Source: an uncultured Bacteroidales bacterium
Lineage (GTDB): Bacteria; Bacteroidota; Bacteroidia; Bacteroidales; UBA932
Length of the DNA stretch: 64,000 nt
Assembly: GCA_944323505.1 (NCBI GenBank)
Contig: CALUST010000011.1
Location: forward strand, 81,106-145,105
Direction: 5' to 3'
Below the pieces are notes generated by a model that worked only from the letters and a program-made list of their open reading frames with translations, did no database searches and was not told the DNA's origin. A program made the translations under genes and the position numbers. Position 1 is the stretch's first letter, and the number at the start of each line of letters is the position of its first letter. Below are positions 49,331-59,738 of the stretch, in pieces.

Positions 49331-50116
49331 TCAGTCTCTCAGAAGATCTTCAAGGACAACAGAAGCATCCGTCTTGCTGTCCCTGTATTTCACTATCACA
49401 GGAGTGTAGAGATGTATTCCTTTCGCGGCTCCCGGACCTTTTGACACAGGTCTGCTTCCTGCCACGACGACAGCGCCGGCCGGCACCACAATCTGCCCTT
49501 TTTCATTTGCACGGATGTACTCTCCGGTAGTCGCATCGAAAAGAGCCGTCGACGAATTGATGATGACTCCTGTCCCTATCACCGCGTTCTCCCTCACGAT
49601 TGTCCCTTCATAGATGCCGCAGTTGCCGCCTATGAACACATTGTCCTCTATGATTACAGGCAATGCCCCGACAGGCTCCAGCACCCCGCCCAACTGCGAT
49701 GCCGCAGAAAGATGGACATGCCTGCCCACCTGCGCACACGATCCGACAAGCGCGTGTGAATCTATCATGGTGTCTGCATCGACATAAGCCCCTATATTGA
49801 CATAGGCCGGCGGCATCATTATCACTGACGGTGCGAGATATGCACCACGGCGTACAGCAGAGCCTCCCGGCACGATACGCACCCCGTCCTCTGCCGTGAA
49901 AGTCCTGACCGGGATGGTATCCTTGTCAAAAAACGGGAAACATCCCTGGCTCATGTCAGTCAGTCTGCCGTAGCGGAAACCAGACAGTATCACCTCCTTG
50001 ACCCAGGAATTCACCTTCCACTCCCCGTCTGTCTTCTCAGCCACACGGACCTTGCCGCTCTCAAGGTCGCGGCACACCTCGTAAAATCTTTCCAGTTCCT
50101 TTTCCATATCTGTCAT
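49331..50116 (-). CDS. dapD: Tetrahydrodipicolinate N-succinyltransferase
   Basis: 261-aa hexapeptide-repeat (left-handed beta-helix) enzyme that succinylates tetrahydrodipicolinate using succinyl-CoA. Typical stretches: [49 protein letters not shown] and [23 protein letters not shown]. Presence of dapD with dapE marks the succinylase branch rather than the direct LL-DAP aminotransferase branch. It directly follows dapA with 2 bp between. Confidence 0.94.
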   Translation of the reverse strand: MTDMEKELERFYEVCRDLESGKVRVAEKTDGEWKVNSWVKEVILSGFRYGRLTDMSQGCFPFFDKDTIPVRTFTAEDGVRIVPGGSAVRRGAYLAPSVIMMPPAYVNIGAYVDADTMIDSHALVGSCAQVGRHVHLSAASQLGGVLEPVGALPVIIEDNVFIGGNCGIYEGTIVRENAVIGTGVIINSSTALFDATTGEYIRANEKGQIVVPAGAVVVAGSRPVSKGPGAAKGIHLYTPVIVKYRDSKTDASVVLEDLLRD

Positions 50117-50118
50117 CT

Positions 50119-51000
50119 TCAGAGAAGTCCGAGATCCTTTACAGTATCCCTCATCAGTCCGTAAGTCTTCCTTGTGCCCGGTACAAGCGGCAGCCTGTAC
50201 TCCTCGGCAATCAGTCCCATGGCGGAGAGAGCCGCCTTGACTGGCACAGGATTGCTCTCCACAAAACAGTTCCTGAACAGAGGGAAAAGCCTGTGATGCA
50301 GTTCCCTTGCCTTGTCCATATCATTGCGCTGCAGAGCCTCGACAAGCTCCGTCATCATCCCCGGGGCGATGTTGGATGCCACGCTTATGACACCGTCAGC
50401 ACCTGTCGCCATGAGAGACAGAGTCTCGTCATCATTGCCGCTCAGCACCGAGAAGCCCTCCGGCGCATTCCTTATGATTTCCGATATCTGGGCATAATTG
50501 CCGGACGCCTCCTTCACTGCGACGATATTCTCTATCTCGGCAAGTCTGAGAGCAGTCTCAGCCGTCATATTGACCCCTGTCCTCGAAGGGACATTGTACA
50601 TCACCACAGGCTTGGAGGACGCATCGGCGACAGCCTTGAAATATTCATATATCCCCTCCTGTGTCGGCTTATTGTAGTAAGGCACGACCACGAGGAAAGC
50701 GTCTGCCCCGTAAGGCTCAAGAACCCTCATGCTCTTGATTGTCTGCACGAGAGAATTGGTGCCGCCTCCTGCCACGACCGGCTTCCCTGCACATTTCTCC
50801 TTTGTCATCTCAAGGACCCTTATCCTCTCGGATTCGTCAAGGCAAGGGGTCTCACCCGTCGTCCCGAGCGGGACAAGAAAATGCACACCGGCAGCCATCT
50901 GTCTGTCCAGCAGGGCGGAAAACGCCGCATAGTCGACCTCTCCGTCCCTGAACGGTGTCACCAGGGCCGTTCCGCAGCCCGACAAAGTCAATTTTTTCAT
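50119..51000 (-). CDS. dapA: 4-hydroxy-tetrahydrodipicolinate synthase
   Basis: 293-aa class I aldolase-fold enzyme condensing pyruvate with aspartate semialdehyde. [15 protein letters not shown] is the family N-terminal motif, [10 protein letters not shown] contains the catalytic Tyr, and the Schiff-base Lys is in VAVKEASGN. It overlaps dapB by 4 bp. Confidence 0.96.
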   Translation of the reverse strand: MKKLTLSGCGTALVTPFRDGEVDYAAFSALLDRQMAAGVHFLVPLGTTGETPCLDESERIRVLEMTKEKCAGKPVVAGGGTNSLVQTIKSMRVLEPYGADAFLVVVPYYNKPTQEGIYEYFKAVADASSKPVVMYNVPSRTGVNMTAETALRLAEIENIVAVKEASGNYAQISEIIRNAPEGFSVLSGNDDETLSLMATGADGVISVASNIAPGMMTELVEALQRNDMDKARELHHRLFPLFRNCFVESNPVPVKAALSAMGLIAEEYRLPLVPGTRKTYGLMRDTVKDLGLL

Positions 51001-51683
51001 ATCTTTCCTCCTATCTTTTCAAAAAGAAGATCCCTGAACTCATGGACACCTTCCAGTCCTTCTGTCATAAGCGCGGCGTCGACGGCTCCGGATGCGAAGC
51101 CCTCTCTCGAAAAAGCCTCGTGACGGAGTGTAATCCTGTCAACCGCTCCCTCGAATCCGACAGTATGTATCCCGGGTATCTCCCCGCAACGGACAGCCTG
51201 CACATCGGCCTTGACTCCCATATTCCTGTCCACGATGGCCTCCAGGCTCTTGGCCGTACCGCTCGGGGCATCCAGCTTGTGGCAATGATGCATCTCCAGG
51301 ATATAAGGGCTGTACCCGCCGGCCTTGCCCAGCATCGATGAGAGATAGTCGGCTGCAGCAAAAAGGACATTCACTCCTACAGAGAAGTTGGACGCATATA
51401 TCATCGGTGTGCCGCATTTCTCAAAATATCCGCACACCTCGTCCTTGATGTCCCCCCAGCCGGTAGTCCCGACAACGACTGCCTTGAAATTCTCGGCAAG
51501 GAACCTGTAGTTGGCCCTGAAGGCGTCAGGCACAGTGAAATCTATACATACGCACTCCCTGGCAAGAGCCTTGTCGAACTCCTGTATGTTCTCGCTTCTT
51601 CCGGCACATACGATGCCTCTTTCGGAAAGGACCCTGTCAACCATCCTTCCCATTTTCCCGTAACCGCTTATTACTATCTTCAT
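50997..51683 (-). CDS. dapB: 4-hydroxy-tetrahydrodipicolinate reductase
   Basis: 228-aa NAD(P)H-dependent reductase. The Rossmann motif GYGKMGRMVDRV is at the N-terminus, VVGTTGW is the cofactor loop and HHCHKLDAPSGTAKSL is the substrate/catalytic motif. At 228 aa it is shorter than the E. coli enzyme (273), as is common for Bacteroidetes. Its 5' end is 6 bp after lysC. Confidence 0.94.
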   Translation of the reverse strand: MKIVISGYGKMGRMVDRVLSERGIVCAGRSENIQEFDKALARECVCIDFTVPDAFRANYRFLAENFKAVVVGTTGWGDIKDEVCGYFEKCGTPMIYASNFSVGVNVLFAAADYLSSMLGKAGGYSPYILEMHHCHKLDAPSGTAKSLEAIVDRNMGVKADVQAVRCGEIPGIHTVGFEGAVDRITLRHEAFSREGFASGAVDAALMTEGLEGVHEFRDLLFEKIGGKI

Positions 51684-51689
51684 GATAAC

Positions 51690-53045
51690 CTATTTCTCAA
51701 ACAGATATTTGTGTATCTGCTGTACTACGTCATTGAGCACGGTCCTGTCGACCACGAAACTGATGTTGACATACGATGCCCCCTGCGAGATCATGTATAT
51801 CTTGCACTCCCTCAGCGGGGCGAAAGTCTGCTCCAGCAGTCCTTTCAGATTGATGATGTTCTTGCCTATGACGGAGACCTGCGACTTGTCGCTGTCCACA
51901 TATACGTCAGCGAACTCCGACAATGCGGCGACCACGGCATCAATATTCTGCGAAGAGTCCACAGTCACCGAGATGTTGGCCTCTGACGTACTGATGAGAT
52001 CTACCGAGACCTTGTACTCGCTGAATATCTCGAACACCCTCTTGAGGAATCCCGAAGTATTGATCATCTTGGTCGAGAAAATGTTGATGACAAAGATGTT
52101 CTCCTTGCAGGACACTGATTTGACCCCGTCCTCGATGAACGAATTCTGAAGGATTGCCGTACCGCGGCCCTCCGGATTCATGGAGTTGAGCACATAGATC
52201 GGGATATTCTTCCTGACCGCAGGCTCTATGGTGAGCGGGTGCAGCACCTTCGCACCGAAATGAGCCATCTCGGCCGCCTCCTCAAACGAGATCTTGTCAA
52301 GGCTTCTTGTATTCATGACCCTGCGCGGATCGGCAGTCTTGACCCCGTCCACATCTGTCCATATCTCTATCCTCGTGGCGTCAACTGCCATACCTATCAG
52401 AGAGGCCGAATAGTCCGACCCTCCTCTTCCGAGCACTGTCGGTTCTCCTGCCGCCGTGGCGGAGACGAAACCCTGCGTAATGACCGCATCAGCCCCTTCG
52501 TATGCCGCCGACACGATTCCTGGCACCCTTTCCGCAATGACATTCATGTCCGGCTCGCCCTTGAGATAGTCATCGTCTGTGACTATCATCTTCCTGGCAT
52601 CCATAAAACCAGTACGGATACCCGAGGCGTTCATGGCATAACATATTATATTGGAAGAAAGGTACTCTCCGTTTGAAATGATTATGGCCTTGCTCCTTGC
52701 CGAGAGTTCCCCCACTGCGCATACAGCAGAGACAAAAGACTCGAGTTCATCGCATATAGCATTCACCTTGTCGCAGGCCTGTCCGCAGAGGACACTGTTG
52801 TCCGGCATGAGTTCCTTTGCGAGGGAGATATGCCTCTCGCGAAGCTGTGAAAGCAGATCCATGGCATCTTTCATGTCCCGTGCGGCAGCCTCGTCCGCTA
52901 TCTTGTACAACAGGTCCGTGACCTTGGACAAGGCCGAGACCACCACAACCGGCTTCTCGCCGAGCCTCCCGCGCACAATGGAGATCATACGGGTAATGGC
53001 ATCATAATTGGCGACTGATGTGCCGCCGAACTTCATCACTATCAT
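51690..53045 (-). CDS. lysC: Aspartate kinase (monofunctional, lysine branch)
   Basis: 451-aa kinase for the first step of the aspartate pathway. MKFGGTSVANYDAI is the N-terminal signature; GFVSATAAGEPTVLGRGGSDYSA is the ATP/aspartate loop. The C-terminal 150 residues contain two ACT regulatory domains (IFVINIFSTKMINTSGFLKRVFEIF, KSQVSVIGKNIINLKGLLEQTF). No homoserine dehydrogenase is fused. The start overlaps the dapE-like stop (ATGA), which points to coupled translation. Feedback inhibition by lysine is likely from the context but not proven. Confidence 0.94.
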   Translation of the reverse strand: MIVMKFGGTSVANYDAITRMISIVRGRLGEKPVVVVSALSKVTDLLYKIADEAAARDMKDAMDLLSQLRERHISLAKELMPDNSVLCGQACDKVNAICDELESFVSAVCAVGELSARSKAIIISNGEYLSSNIICYAMNASGIRTGFMDARKMIVTDDDYLKGEPDMNVIAERVPGIVSAAYEGADAVITQGFVSATAAGEPTVLGRGGSDYSASLIGMAVDATRIEIWTDVDGVKTADPRRVMNTRSLDKISFEEAAEMAHFGAKVLHPLTIEPAVRKNIPIYVLNSMNPEGRGTAILQNSFIEDGVKSVSCKENIFVINIFSTKMINTSGFLKRVFEIFSEYKVSVDLISTSEANISVTVDSSQNIDAVVAALSEFADVYVDSDKSQVSVIGKNIINLKGLLEQTFAPLRECKIYMISQGASYVNISFVVDRTVLNDVVQQIHKYLFEK

Positions 53046-54049
53046 GATTTCTTCTCTTTTTTCAGAATTTTGTACATTTTCACATAATTGTCCACGGCCT
53101 TGTCGATATCCTCCATGAGCACATGTTCAGAAGGCGTATGCGCTACAAGTATCGAGCCCGGACCGCAAAGTATCCTGTTCTCAAAGTTTGTCAGTTGCGG
53201 GGCATCGCTGCCGAAAGCCACCGTCTTGGTCTCGAACCCGTCCAGAACGAGATACCTGGAAGGGGCATCTCCCCCGAAAGACTTTATCCCGGTAAAACTG
53301 TTGGCAAAGCCCTGCATCATCTCCTGCACCATGGCATCCGTCGCGAACGTCGTCCTGAAATAGATGCGGAACGTGAGCCGCTCACTCAGCACATTCTGCG
53401 GATTGGCACTTTCGAGCCTGCCTATGTTGTAAGTGGTGTCACCGAGATCCGGGTCAGAAGGGAAATCCGTCATCCTGAGCCTGTTGACAAAATCCACGAA
53501 AAGATCTACCGCGCTCGTGCCGTACTGCGGATAACCGGAGTGCGAACTCCTGCCTGTCAATGTCACCTCAAAAGACTTCGTCCCTTTGCTTGCCGAGACC
53601 ATGCAGTTGTCCGTCGGTTCCCCGACTATGACATAGCGGCCGCCCGGGTGGACATCCCTGAAACTCTTTGCCCCGAACGAACCTGTCTCCTCTCCGGCAA
53701 GAAGCAGCAGCCCGAAGCCGTCATATCCCTCGTCCGCAAGTCTGATGCAGGCGTTGTACATGGAGAAAATCTGCCCTTTGGCATCACAGGAGCCACGCCC
53801 CCTCATGACAGCACCGTCAAATTCGGGAGCGATATAGGGAGGCACCGTATCAAGATGCGTACAAAAGACTATATCCGGTATCCCCCACGAGAAAAGAATG
53901 TTCTCTGTGCCGTCCCCGACTTCAAAAGATTCCACCTTACATCTTCCGTCAGGAAGCCTGTCCTTCAGAAATGAGGAAAAAGCGCGTTCGCGGGATGACG
54001 TGGAGTCAACGCCCAGCATCTCAAGAAACAAATCTATATTCTTCTCCAT
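53042..54049 (-). CDS. dapE: M20-family deacylase, probable succinyl-diaminopimelate desuccinylase
   Basis: 335-aa zinc amidohydrolase. CTHLDTVPPY carries the first His/Asp pair, GRGSCDAKGQI the bridging Asp and LLLLAGEETGSFGAKSF the catalytic Glu-Glu. ATG 54049 (MEKNIDLFLEML) is preferred; the frame extends upstream to 54109 through the promoter. Similar proteins include acetylornithine deacetylase, but its place as first gene of a lysine operon containing dapD makes the DapE role most likely. Confidence 0.85.
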   Translation of the reverse strand: MEKNIDLFLEMLGVDSTSSRERAFSSFLKDRLPDGRCKVESFEVGDGTENILFSWGIPDIVFCTHLDTVPPYIAPEFDGAVMRGRGSCDAKGQIFSMYNACIRLADEGYDGFGLLLLAGEETGSFGAKSFRDVHPGGRYVIVGEPTDNCMVSASKGTKSFEVTLTGRSSHSGYPQYGTSAVDLFVDFVNRLRMTDFPSDPDLGDTTYNIGRLESANPQNVLSERLTFRIYFRTTFATDAMVQEMMQGFANSFTGIKSFGGDAPSRYLVLDGFETKTVAFGSDAPQLTNFENRILCGPGSILVAHTPSEHVLMEDIDKAVDNYVKMYKILKKEKKS

Positions 54050-54106
54050 ATCAAAGAAATACAACTTTTCGCATGTACTGCTCTGTCCGTCGGATAACAG
54101 AACCTG

Positions 54107-54136
54107 CAAAAATACGGATAATTATTGAACGTACAA
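54107..54136 (-). promoter_or_regulatory. Promoter of the lysine/DAP operon
   Basis: On the minus strand TTG (54136-54134) and TATTTTTG (54114-54107) are separated by 19 bp. The leader to dapE is about 50 nt, too short for a lysine riboswitch. Confidence 0.65.
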
Positions 54137-54162
54137 GCGGATAAGTATTAAAGTAATATTGT

Positions 54163-54170
54163 TATTTTTG
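54163..54170 (+). promoter_or_regulatory. Putative -7 box of the alpha-2-macroglobulin/PBP1C operon
   Basis: TATTTTTG matches TAnnTTTG and is 28 bp before the start codon; the -33 region is not convincing. Confidence 0.45.
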
Positions 54171-54197
54171 AAGAAATGTTCAATTTATTCTGACACA

Positions 54198-57100
54198 ATG
54201 AAGATTTCCGGCATTTTTTTCAAGGCAATGCTGATGCTTGCGGCCATTTCCGCTGCCGTATGCTGCAGCCGCTCTTCAGAAGAGCCTTCTCCTGAGTTAT
54301 CAAAATGGGTAAAAGCCTATTCCGGCGGCATCATTGACAACGGGTCGACAATCAAGATAATGCTCACCGCCCCGATGGACAAAGATGCGGACATCTCCGG
54401 ACTTGAGGACTCATTCTCGTTCTCCCCTGACCTGAAGGGAGACGTCAGGGTATCCGCGGAGAGAGATGTCATCGAATTCATCCCGGAAGACGGGGCTTTC
54501 AGGCCGGGGACAAGGTATGATGTCTCATTCCGGCTGTCTGCCGCCGTCAAAGACATAGACCGAGGGATGGAAGTGTTCCGGTTCTCCTTCATGACGAAAG
54601 AAAAGACCGCGACAGTCTCGGTGACCGGCATAAGGATACCGTCAGGACAGCCGGAAGAAGTGGAGGTCTCAGGGATTGTCGAGTTCAGCGTCCCGTCAGA
54701 TGCCGATGCAGCCGGGATGCTTTCCTGCAGGCTTGACGGACAGGAGCCGGAGATTGCTGTCGGACAGGCTACAGGGGCAAACGTCCCGTTCAAGGTGACA
54801 GGCATCCGCAGGGGCTCTGAAGACACGAAGCTCGAGATAACCTTTGACGGGAGGGAAGACGGCTACAGGCCTGTCGTCAGGAAGACCGTAAGAATCCCCC
54901 GCTCAGGGCTGTTCGAAGTGATGTCCGCCGACATTGCCGGAGGCGAATCGCCTTATGTTGATGTCATATTCTCCATGCCTCTTGACAGGACATCTGATCC
55001 GGAAGGGCTCATCGTGCTCGAAAATGCAGGAAGGACACATATCAGAATCAATGACAACATCGCCAGAATATACTATGAGAAACCGGGCACAGGAGATAAA
55101 GTCCTGAAAGCCGATGCCGGTGTGAGAAGCGAAGACGGGCAGAGACTCGGAAGTGCGTTCACAAAAGAGTTCAGGAACGACACCCCGAAGCCTGCCGTGG
55201 AACTTCTGCTCAAAGGCAACATCCTTCCTGACGGCTCGGAACTGGTCCTGCCTTTCAAGGCAGTCAACCTTTCCGCCGTGGATGTCACGGTAATCCGGAT
55301 TTTTGAAGACAACATCCCCGCATTTCTACAGGAAAACGACATTGACGGGGACAGCGGACTGAGACGGGCAGGAAGACTCGTGGCAAGGAAGACGGTCAGG
55401 CTCGACACCGACCCCGGGAAAGACCTCCGCAGATGGCAGGACTTCGCAGTAGACCTGTCCGGACTGTTCCGCCAGGAGCCGGGGTCAATCTACCGTATCA
55501 GGCTATCATTCAAGCAGGAATATTCGCTGTACGGGAAAACCGCTGACGGACAGGAGGCCGGGATGATCAGTCTCGGGCAGGACGGTGTGACGGCAGAAGA
55601 TGAGACCGTATGGGACACCCCGGCGCCGTATTATTACGAGAATTTCTACGATTGGGACAAATATGACTGGAACCGGAGGGACGACCCAGGCGACCCGACA
55701 TATTATATGATGGAAACACGCTTCCCAGTGTGCAATCTCCTGTCTACAAGACTCGGAGTAATGGCAAAATCATCCGGCTCCGGAACATTGTGGGTGACAG
55801 TCAACGACATACTTACGGCCAGGCCTGTCAAGGATGCCGAAGTGACAGTCTGCAACTATCAGCTGCAGCCGGTAGGGAAAGTCTCGACAGACAAGGACGG
55901 GTTTGCCGAGATTTCCCTTGAAGGGAAGCCGTTCGTCGTCAAGGTCTCCGACAACGGGGAGACGACATATCTGAAAGTCACCGACGGCAACGAGATATCA
56001 TTGAGCAGGTTCGATACAGGAGGGACAGTGCGGGAGCACGGGCTGAAGGCGTTCATCTACGGGGACAGGGGCGTCTGGAGACCGGGCGACACTCTCCACG
56101 TGACCATGATTGTAGAGGACAGGGACAATCCCGTGCCGGACTCACATCCCGTGACAATGGAACTCTACACCCCTCAGGGGCAGTTCCATTCAAGACTGAC
56201 CGACACAGACGGCATGAACGGGTTTCATGTATTCCATATCCCGACAGCACCGGCTGATCCTACAGGGACATGGAACGCCTATTTCAAAATAGGAGGCTCC
56301 ACATTCCACAAGCCGCTCATGATAGAGAGCATCAAGCCCAACAGACTCAAAATCAATCTTGACACGGACACCCCTGTCCTGCACGGAGGGACAGACACCA
56401 GGTTTGAACTGTCGGCAGCATGGCTGACAGGGCCTGCAGCCTCCGGTCTGGAGGGGAAAGTGGAAATGTCCCTTGTCCCGGGAGGCAGGACATTCAAAGG
56501 ATATGACGGATACGTATTCTCCGACCCTACATCATCCTTTACAACGGCAGAAATGCCGTTGTTCGGCAAGACATTGGACAAGAACGGGAAAGCCGCAGCC
56601 ACGGTCAGCCTCCCTACACTCGAAAAGGCACCCGGAATGCTGCAGGCCCGTCTCATATCAAGAGTCTCCGAGCGGGGAGGGGATGAGAGCGTCATCTCGA
56701 AGACAATGCTGTTCTCCCCTTATGAGGCATACGTCGGCATACGGCTGCCTGAGACGGATGGAGGATATATTGAGACCGATACGGAGCACCGTTTCCCTGT
56801 GATAGTGACTGACGCTGACGGGAAGCCTGTGAGCGGGCACCGCATAGAATACCGCATCTTCAGACTCGACTGGTCATGGTGGTGGGAAAGCAAGGCGGAG
56901 GGACTTGACTCCTATGTCAACGGCACAGCGGCAGAGCCATACAGCAGCGGGACGCTGGTATCATCTGACAAGCCGGTGGAAATACCTTTCAGACTCGACT
57001 ATCCGGAATGGGGGCGGTTCCTCGTATATGTCAAGGACGTGACAGGAGGGCATTCCACCGGGGGAATCATCCTGGCAGACTGGCCGGCATACCGGGGGAG

Positions 57101-59717
57101 ATCCGACAAGCGTGACCCGGATGCGCTGACCATGCTCACTTTCTCTACCGGCAAGAAAGAATATGAAGTCGGGGAGACAGCGACAGTGTACGTCCCTGCC
57201 GCCAGGAACGGTCTCGCCCTTGTATCTCTGGAAAACGCGACAAAAGTCATCAGCAGGTCATGGGTCAGGACATCTCCCGACTCTGACACTCCGTTCCGTT
57301 TCACTGCCACAGAAGACATGGCACCTGATTTCTATGTCCATATATCCCTGCTCCGCAGACACAGCGACACAGAAGGAGGGCTGCCGTCAAGGATGTACGG
57401 AGTACAGCCTGTCATGGTGCTTGACAAGGATTCGCATCTTTACCCACAACTCTCTATGCCGGACGAAGTTCGTCCACTGGAAGAGTTCACTGTCACTGTC
57501 AGCGAAAGGGACAACAGGGAAATGACCTATACTCTGGCCATTGTGGACGAAGGTCTGCTTGACCTGACGGCATTCAGGACCCCTGACCCGTGGTCATCAA
57601 TGTATGCAAGAGAGGCGTTGGGCGTCAGGACCTGGGATATGTATGATGAGATAATCGGGGCATTCGGAGGAAGATTCGTCCCTGTATCCGCCATCGGAGG
57701 CGACCAGACCATAAACAAGGAAGCCAGGACCGACAACAGGTTCAATCCTGTCGTAAGATTCATGGGGCCTTTCACTCTGAAAGGCAAGTCCGCCTGCCAT
57801 AAAGTGACTCTTCCGATGTATGTCGGCTCGGTAAGGGTAATGCTCGTGGCCGGGAAAGACGGGGCATACGGGAACGCGGAAAAGACAGTACCGGTCAGGA
57901 CACCGCTCATGGTGCTGCCTACGCTTCCGCGCACCCTTTCTGACGGAGACAAGGTGGTTCTGCCGGTGAACGTATTCGCCATGGAGAAAGGGCTTGGCAG
58001 GACAGACGTGTCTGTCAAGGTTGAAGGTGCGGCATCGGTCTCTGGACCGCACACCGTATCCGTCAATATGGAGCAACCGGGCGACACCCTTGTACGGTTC
58101 TCGCTGTCGGCCGCAGGAGAAGGGACGGCCAAAGTGACGGTCACAGCATCCGGAGGCGGATATCAGGCTACCGAGACAGTTTCTGTCCCTGTCCGCAATC
58201 CGAATCCTGACATCACATCTGTCACACACGCCACAGTCTCACCGGGAGAGAGTCATACGTTCTCCTGGAAGCCGTCATCCGAAGAATGCCGCACGACAAT
58301 GGAACTGGCCGGATTCCCTGCTATCGACTTCAACTCCTGCTTCAATTTCCTGCAGGACTACGGTCATGAATGCTCAGAACAATTGTCAGCCGCAGGGATA
58401 ACCATCGCCTCAACCATGGGATTCCTCTCGGATGACAATTACGCAAAGGCAAAAGGGCTGGTGCCAGGGCTGCTGTCGGACCTGTATTCACGACAATTGC
58501 CTGACGGCGGATTTGCCACATGGCCCGGACAGGCATCGGCAGACGAATGGACGACATCCATGGCAGGGCATTTCATGATACTCGCATCGGATCTCGGATA
58601 TGAGGTGAACAGCGGGGTACTCTCTGCATGGAAGAATTTCCAGAGACGCTGTGTGCGCAACTGGAGACATTCCAGGTTAAACGATTTCTATGATCTTGTA
58701 CAGGCATACCGGCTGTACACGCTCGCCCTTGCAGGCTCCCCGGAGCAAGGGGCGATGAACAGGATGAAAGAGTCAGAAGGACTGTCCGTACAGGCAAGAT
58801 GGGAACTTGCAGCTGCGTATGCTGTTTCAGGCAAGGAGAGGATTGCCTCGGAGATGACAGACGGTCTGCAGACCGATATCAGAGACTATTCACCGTCCAA
58901 TATCACCTACGGTTCAGCCCTCAGGGACAAGGCAATGATTCTGGAGGTACTTGTACTTACTGACAGGATGTCCGAGGCCATGAGACTTGCGGAAGACGTG
59001 GCTGGACAATTCTCCGGCAACGGGTGGTACACCACACAACTGACCGCCTTCACGGCATCCGCAATGGCAAGGCTTGCCGGGCGCCTCAATACTGGAGCCA
59101 TCATAGCCGACATCTCGCAAGAGACAGCAGACAGGGAAGAGACAGTCAGGATAGAGAAAGCAGCAGCGGCAGAGACTGTGGTACTGGAGCCGCAATCAGG
59201 CAAGGCGGAAGTGACCAACCTTTCCGAAGGTCCTCTGTACGTATCAGTTTCCGCCACATACCGGCCAGACAGCATGACCCGGATAGAGCCGTCCGCATCA
59301 GGGATTGAACTGAACGTATCCTGGTCCGACCCTGACGGCAATCCTGTCAATCCGCATAAACTGATGCAGGGAACGGATGTCCTGGCCACATTGACCGTCT
59401 CGGACATCACCGGGGTGAGAGACCATAGCGGGCTGGCACTTACATTCCCTGTGCCTTCCGGCTGGGAAATATCCAATGAACGGACATTCTCGGAGGGTTC
59501 ATCCTCCACCCCTTCCGACCCGTATACCTATATGGACATACGGGATGACAAAGTGATGATATACTTTGACCTTTCCCACGGGACCAGAAAGAAGTTCAGA
59601 ATACGGCTAAGGGCGGCTTATAAGGGGACATTCATATTCCCGTCCGCAGTCTGCGAAGCCATGTACGACCCGGAGACATGTTCAAGGACGGCTTCGGGCA
59701 CTGCCGAGGTGCTGTAA
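54198..59717 (+). CDS. Bacterial alpha-2-macroglobulin lipoprotein
   Basis: 1839-aa lipoprotein (signal ending AAVCCS) made of MG domains, a bait region and a thioester domain. GTRYDVSFRLSAAVKD and the MG2-type GLKAFIYGDRGVWRPGDTLHV segment are typical. The thioester motif is CSEQ at Cys1392-Gln1395, in DYGHECSEQL. Bacterial A2Ms trap attacking proteases, and pairing with PBP1C suggests they guard the cell wall. The start is ATG 54198, where the signal peptide begins. pbpC follows after 21 bp. Confidence 0.94.
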   Translation: MKISGIFFKAMLMLAAISAAVCCSRSSEEPSPELSKWVKAYSGGIIDNGSTIKIMLTAPMDKDADISGLEDSFSFSPDLKGDVRVSAERDVIEFIPEDGAFRPGTRYDVSFRLSAAVKDIDRGMEVFRFSFMTKEKTATVSVTGIRIPSGQPEEVEVSGIVEFSVPSDADAAGMLSCRLDGQEPEIAVGQATGANVPFKVTGIRRGSEDTKLEITFDGREDGYRPVVRKTVRIPRSGLFEVMSADIAGGESPYVDVIFSMPLDRTSDPEGLIVLENAGRTHIRINDNIARIYYEKPGTGDKVLKADAGVRSEDGQRLGSAFTKEFRNDTPKPAVELLLKGNILPDGSELVLPFKAVNLSAVDVTVIRIFEDNIPAFLQENDIDGDSGLRRAGRLVARKTVRLDTDPGKDLRRWQDFAVDLSGLFRQEPGSIYRIRLSFKQEYSLYGKTADGQEAGMISLGQDGVTAEDETVWDTPAPYYYENFYDWDKYDWNRRDDPGDPTYYMMETRFPVCNLLSTRLGVMAKSSGSGTLWVTVNDILTARPVKDAEVTVCNYQLQPVGKVSTDKDGFAEISLEGKPFVVKVSDNGETTYLKVTDGNEISLSRFDTGGTVREHGLKAFIYGDRGVWRPGDTLHVTMIVEDRDNPVPDSHPVTMELYTPQGQFHSRLTDTDGMNGFHVFHIPTAPADPTGTWNAYFKIGGSTFHKPLMIESIKPNRLKINLDTDTPVLHGGTDTRFELSAAWLTGPAASGLEGKVEMSLVPGGRTFKGYDGYVFSDPTSSFTTAEMPLFGKTLDKNGKAAATVSLPTLEKAPGMLQARLISRVSERGGDESVISKTMLFSPYEAYVGIRLPETDGGYIETDTEHRFPVIVTDADGKPVSGHRIEYRIFRLDWSWWWESKAEGLDSYVNGTAAEPYSSGTLVSSDKPVEIPFRLDYPEWGRFLVYVKDVTGGHSTGGIILADWPAYRGRSDKRDPDALTMLTFSTGKKEYEVGETATVYVPAARNGLALVSLENATKVISRSWVRTSPDSDTPFRFTATEDMAPDFYVHISLLRRHSDTEGGLPSRMYGVQPVMVLDKDSHLYPQLSMPDEVRPLEEFTVTVSERDNREMTYTLAIVDEGLLDLTAFRTPDPWSSMYAREALGVRTWDMYDEIIGAFGGRFVPVSAIGGDQTINKEARTDNRFNPVVRFMGPFTLKGKSACHKVTLPMYVGSVRVMLVAGKDGAYGNAEKTVPVRTPLMVLPTLPRTLSDGDKVVLPVNVFAMEKGLGRTDVSVKVEGAASVSGPHTVSVNMEQPGDTLVRFSLSAAGEGTAKVTVTASGGGYQATETVSVPVRNPNPDITSVTHATVSPGESHTFSWKPSSEECRTTMELAGFPAIDFNSCFNFLQDYGHECSEQLSAAGITIASTMGFLSDDNYAKAKGLVPGLLSDLYSRQLPDGGFATWPGQASADEWTTSMAGHFMILASDLGYEVNSGVLSAWKNFQRRCVRNWRHSRLNDFYDLVQAYRLYTLALAGSPEQGAMNRMKESEGLSVQARWELAAAYAVSGKERIASEMTDGLQTDIRDYSPSNITYGSALRDKAMILEVLVLTDRMSEAMRLAEDVAGQFSGNGWYTTQLTAFTASAMARLAGRLNTGAIIADISQETADREETVRIEKAAAAETVVLEPQSGKAEVTNLSEGPLYVSVSATYRPDSMTRIEPSASGIELNVSWSDPDGNPVNPHKLMQGTDVLATLTVSDITGVRDHSGLALTFPVPSGWEISNERTFSEGSSSTPSDPYTYMDIRDDKVMIYFDLSHGTRKKFRIRLRAAYKGTFIFPSAVCEAMYDPETCSRTASGTAEVL

Positions 59718-59738
59718 ACCTGTCACGCGGGACTGCAG

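Noticed and set aside
54050-54106. Lysine riboswitch before the DAP operon
   Set aside because: The leader is about 50 nt, far too short for an L-box.
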